A stretch of DNA of 6,771 bases from an uncultured Rubrobacteraceae bacterium (lineage in GTDB: Bacteria; Actinomycetota; Rubrobacteria; Rubrobacterales; Rubrobacteraceae): assembly GCA_902805985.1 (NCBI GenBank), contig CADCUW010000189.1, positions 1 through 6,771 on the forward strand, in the 5' to 3' direction. Below are positions 5,721-6,771 of this stretch, piece after piece (position 1 is the stretch's first letter; each line of letters starts with the position of its first letter). The notes beneath the pieces were generated by a model. That model ran no database searches. It had not been told where the DNA came from and saw nothing but the letters and a program-made list of their open reading frames with translations. Both the position numbers and the translations under genes were made by a program.

Positions 5721-6165
5721 AGACGATCGGATTTCCACTCTTCTCGAAGATCCTGAACGTCCCCGTTCCCATGGCGACGAGCTCTTCTTCGGCGTCGCGG
5801 ACCTTCGCCTCGACGGTGGCGATGCGGCGGGTGCGGTGGACGACCTCGGCGGCGCAGCGGATAGAGCCGTCCCTGACCGCCCCGAGGAAGTGGACGTCGA
5901 GCGCGATGGTCGCGGTCCTGAGGCCCACGAGGGCGGCGACGGAGAGCCCCATGGCGTTGTCTATGAGGGAGGCGTAGACGCCGCCGTGGAGCGTGCCGTT
6001 GCCGTTGAGGTGGACGTCTTCTACGTCTATGCGGCAGACCGCACGCCCCGGCTCGACCTTCTCCACCTTTGACTTTATGTGTCTGGAGAACGTGACCGCC
6101 TCGTCGAAGTACTTCGCCAGGCGGGTCAGTTGCTCGTCGTCGCGCGGAAATTCCGTGGTCTCCAA
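5719..6165 (-). CDS. PaaI-type hotdog thioesterase
   Basis: A 148-residue single hotdog-fold protein likely to hydrolyse acyl-CoA thioesters in the cytoplasm. The PaaI/4HBT signature is clear: H52, N54, then GTLHGG (57-62) and LIDNAMG (67-73) with D69 at the usual catalytic acid position, followed by the central strand TIALDVHFLGAV (86-97) and a C-terminal strand GTGTFRIFEKSG. Length is normal for the family. The start is TTG at 6165, with GGAGAG (6175-6170) 4 bases before it; I found no better in-frame ATG or GTG nearby. It lies 80 bp after the MaoC gene, across two hairpins, and before the repeat-array gap. In the cluster it could release CoA or edit stalled acyl-CoA intermediates; the substrate is unknown. 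The stop codon is built into the 8-bp repeat array, so the last residues may have changed when that array arose. Confidence 0.9.
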   Translation of the reverse strand: METTEFPRDDEQLTRLAKYFDEAVTFSRHIKSKVEKVEPGRAVCRIDVEDVHLNGNGTLHGGVYASLIDNAMGLSVAALVGLRTATIALDVHFLGAVRDGSIRCAAEVVHRTRRIATVEAKVRDAEEELVAMGTGTFRIFEKSGNPIV

Positions 6166-6188
6166 TGTGCTCTCCGATCTCTGTAAGA

Positions 6189-6214
6189 GGCCCGGACGCT
6201 TTCGCGTTCGGGCC
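6189..6214 (-). other. GAAA-capped hairpin between MaoC and thioesterase genes
   Basis: On the minus strand GGCCCG (6214-6209) pairs with CGGGCC (6194-6189). Inside, after one A-C mismatch, four more pairs close a GAAA tetraloop (6203-6200), a GNRA-type cap. It lies 13 bases upstream of the thioesterase ribosome binding site and has no U-tract. It could be a processing or stability element or a partial terminator setting relative expression of the two genes. Confidence 0.6.
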
Positions 6215-6224
6215 GTCTGTTCGC

Positions 6225-6245
6225 GGGCGGGTTTGAAACCCGCCC
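6225..6245. repeat. REP-like 21-bp palindrome fused to the MaoC stop codon
   Basis: GGGCGGGTTT (6225-6234) and AAACCCGCCC (6236-6245) are perfect arms around one central base. Read on the minus strand it follows the MaoC stop directly as TAG, then GGGCGGGTTTCAAACCCGCCC. GTAGGGGCGGGTTTCAAACC-type palindromes are, from memory, common scattered intergenic repeats in many GC-rich bacteria. That assignment needs a genome-wide count. Confidence 0.65.
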
Positions 6246-6680
6246 CTACGGCGGGGTGCCGGCTGGACCTTCGGGGACGAGGAACTCGACCTCGCCGGAG
6301 GCCACGGTATCTCCGTCCCTCCGGGCGTAGACCTCGAAGGTGCGGAGGCGTCCCTCGATGATCCTTTCAACCCCCGTGACCCGGCCGCCGACGCGGAGCC
6401 TGTCCCCGAGAAAGACCATGCCGGAGAAACGGCTGCGGAAGGTCTTGACGTGCCCGTGCTCGAGGTACGGCGAGAACAGGAGGCCCATCGTGGCGACCGT
6501 CAGCATGCCGTGGGCGATGACGCCGGGGAGGCCGGCAGCGGCGGCGGACTCGTCGGAGAGGTGGATGGGGTTAGGGTCTCCCGAGGCCTCCGCGTACAGG
6601 CGGAGCTGGTCGCGGTCCACGGGGGGCGGGGTGCGTTCCTCCAGCTCGTCGCCCACGTTCCAGTCCGGTAAGGCGCTCAT
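6246..6680 (-). CDS. MaoC-type (R)-specific hydratase / 3-hydroxyacyl dehydratase subunit, HadB-like
   Basis: A 144-residue single hotdog hydratase that reversibly adds water to 2-enoyl thioesters (CoA or ACP). The hydratase-2 motif is ASGDPNPIHLSDESAAAAG (32-50), with the Asp35/His40 dyad at nearly the positions given for mycobacterial HadB (Asp36, His41, from memory). GVIAHGML (53-60) and TVATMG follow, then the strand FRSRFSGMVFLGDRLRVGG. The ATG start has GGGAGGG upstream with 9-base spacing. It overlaps the stop of the preceding gene by ATGA, showing tight translational coupling. That gene encodes the C terminus of a HadA-like partner, so the pair likely forms a HadA-HadB heterodimer with the catalytic residues here. 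Ordinary polyester or fatty-acid (R)-hydratase roles are also possible. The final residues and stop run into a REP-like palindrome. Confidence 0.92.
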   Translation of the reverse strand: MSALPDWNVGDELEERTPPPVDRDQLRLYAEASGDPNPIHLSDESAAAAGLPGVIAHGMLTVATMGLLFSPYLEHGHVKTFRSRFSGMVFLGDRLRVGGRVTGVERIIEGRLRTFEVYARRDGDTVASGEVEFLVPEGPAGTPP

Positions 6681-6771
6681 GCTTCGATACCCTCCCTGAC
6701 GGCCTCCGTGACGACGACGGTGTCGTTGGTGGTGAAGATGAGGTTCCCTTCAGGGTCCTCGCCGGTTCGCT
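6677..6771 (-). CDS. HadA-like FAS1/MaoC N-terminal-type dehydratase subunit (C-terminal fragment)
   Basis: Partial gene: only its last 30 codons and TGA stop lie in the window; its start is beyond 6771. The visible part reads RTGEDPEGNLIFTTNDTVVV then TEAVREGIEA. The GNLIFTTNDTVVV strand matches the last beta-strand of FAS1-like dehydratase (MaoC_dehydrat_N) proteins, which end in forms such as G-L-L-F-T-T-x-x-T-V-V-V. The TGA (6679-6677) overlaps the ATG of the HadB-like gene. The order non-catalytic HadA then catalytic HadB matches the mycobacterial hadAB arrangement. Family assignment rests on about 15 informative residues plus context. Confidence 0.75.
   Translation of the reverse strand, partial: RTGEDPEGNLIFTTNDTVVVTEAVREGIEA

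Overview
The window is very GC-rich bacterial DNA with strong AGGAGG-type ribosome binding sites and frequent GTG/TTG starts. It carries a Ser/Thr protein kinase of the type common in Actinobacteria and a split HadA/HadB-like dehydratase pair. This points to a high-GC actinobacterium. A Rubrobacter-like organism is my best guess from gene style, but the genus is inference.

Plus strand, 1-2954. A YdfG-like short-chain dehydrogenase (86-841) contains a perfect in-frame 30-bp tandem duplication. A secreted CHRD-domain protein (951-1412) follows, closed by a perfect 44-bp palindromic terminator (1434-1477). Next comes a membrane-anchored Ser/Thr kinase with no extracellular sensor (start preferred at 1595, end 2641). 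Last is a 66-residue C-terminally anchored membrane protein (2754-2954) behind a perfect TATAAT box. These look like separate transcription units rather than one operon.

Minus strand, 6771 down to 2964. Read 5'->3', this is a fatty acyl / acyl-CoA metabolism cluster: the 3' end of a HadA-like hotdog dehydratase subunit (cut by the window edge), a HadB-like MaoC hydratase subunit joined to it by an ATGA overlap, a PaaI-type hotdog thioesterase, a long-chain fatty acyl-CoA ligase and an SDR oxidoreductase. Together they could activate a fatty acid to its CoA ester, hydrate or dehydrate the 2-enoyl/3-hydroxyacyl intermediate, interconvert 3-oxo and 3-hydroxy forms, and hydrolyse acyl-CoA. Which direction and chain length they serve cannot be read from the sequence. 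The two strands converge at 2954/2964 with only 9 bp between stop codons.

Non-coding structure is the most distinctive part. Two oppositely oriented arrays of an AGG-initiated 8-bp repeat bracket the thioesterase-ligase gap (5563-5720). A REP-like palindrome is fused to the stop codon of the MaoC gene (6225-6248). A GAAA-capped hairpin sits beside it. The SDR at 2964-3740 appears to start at CTG rather than at the downstream TTG. I see no mobile element genes, RNA genes, CRISPR array or obviously novel multi-gene system; most genes belong to well-known families.
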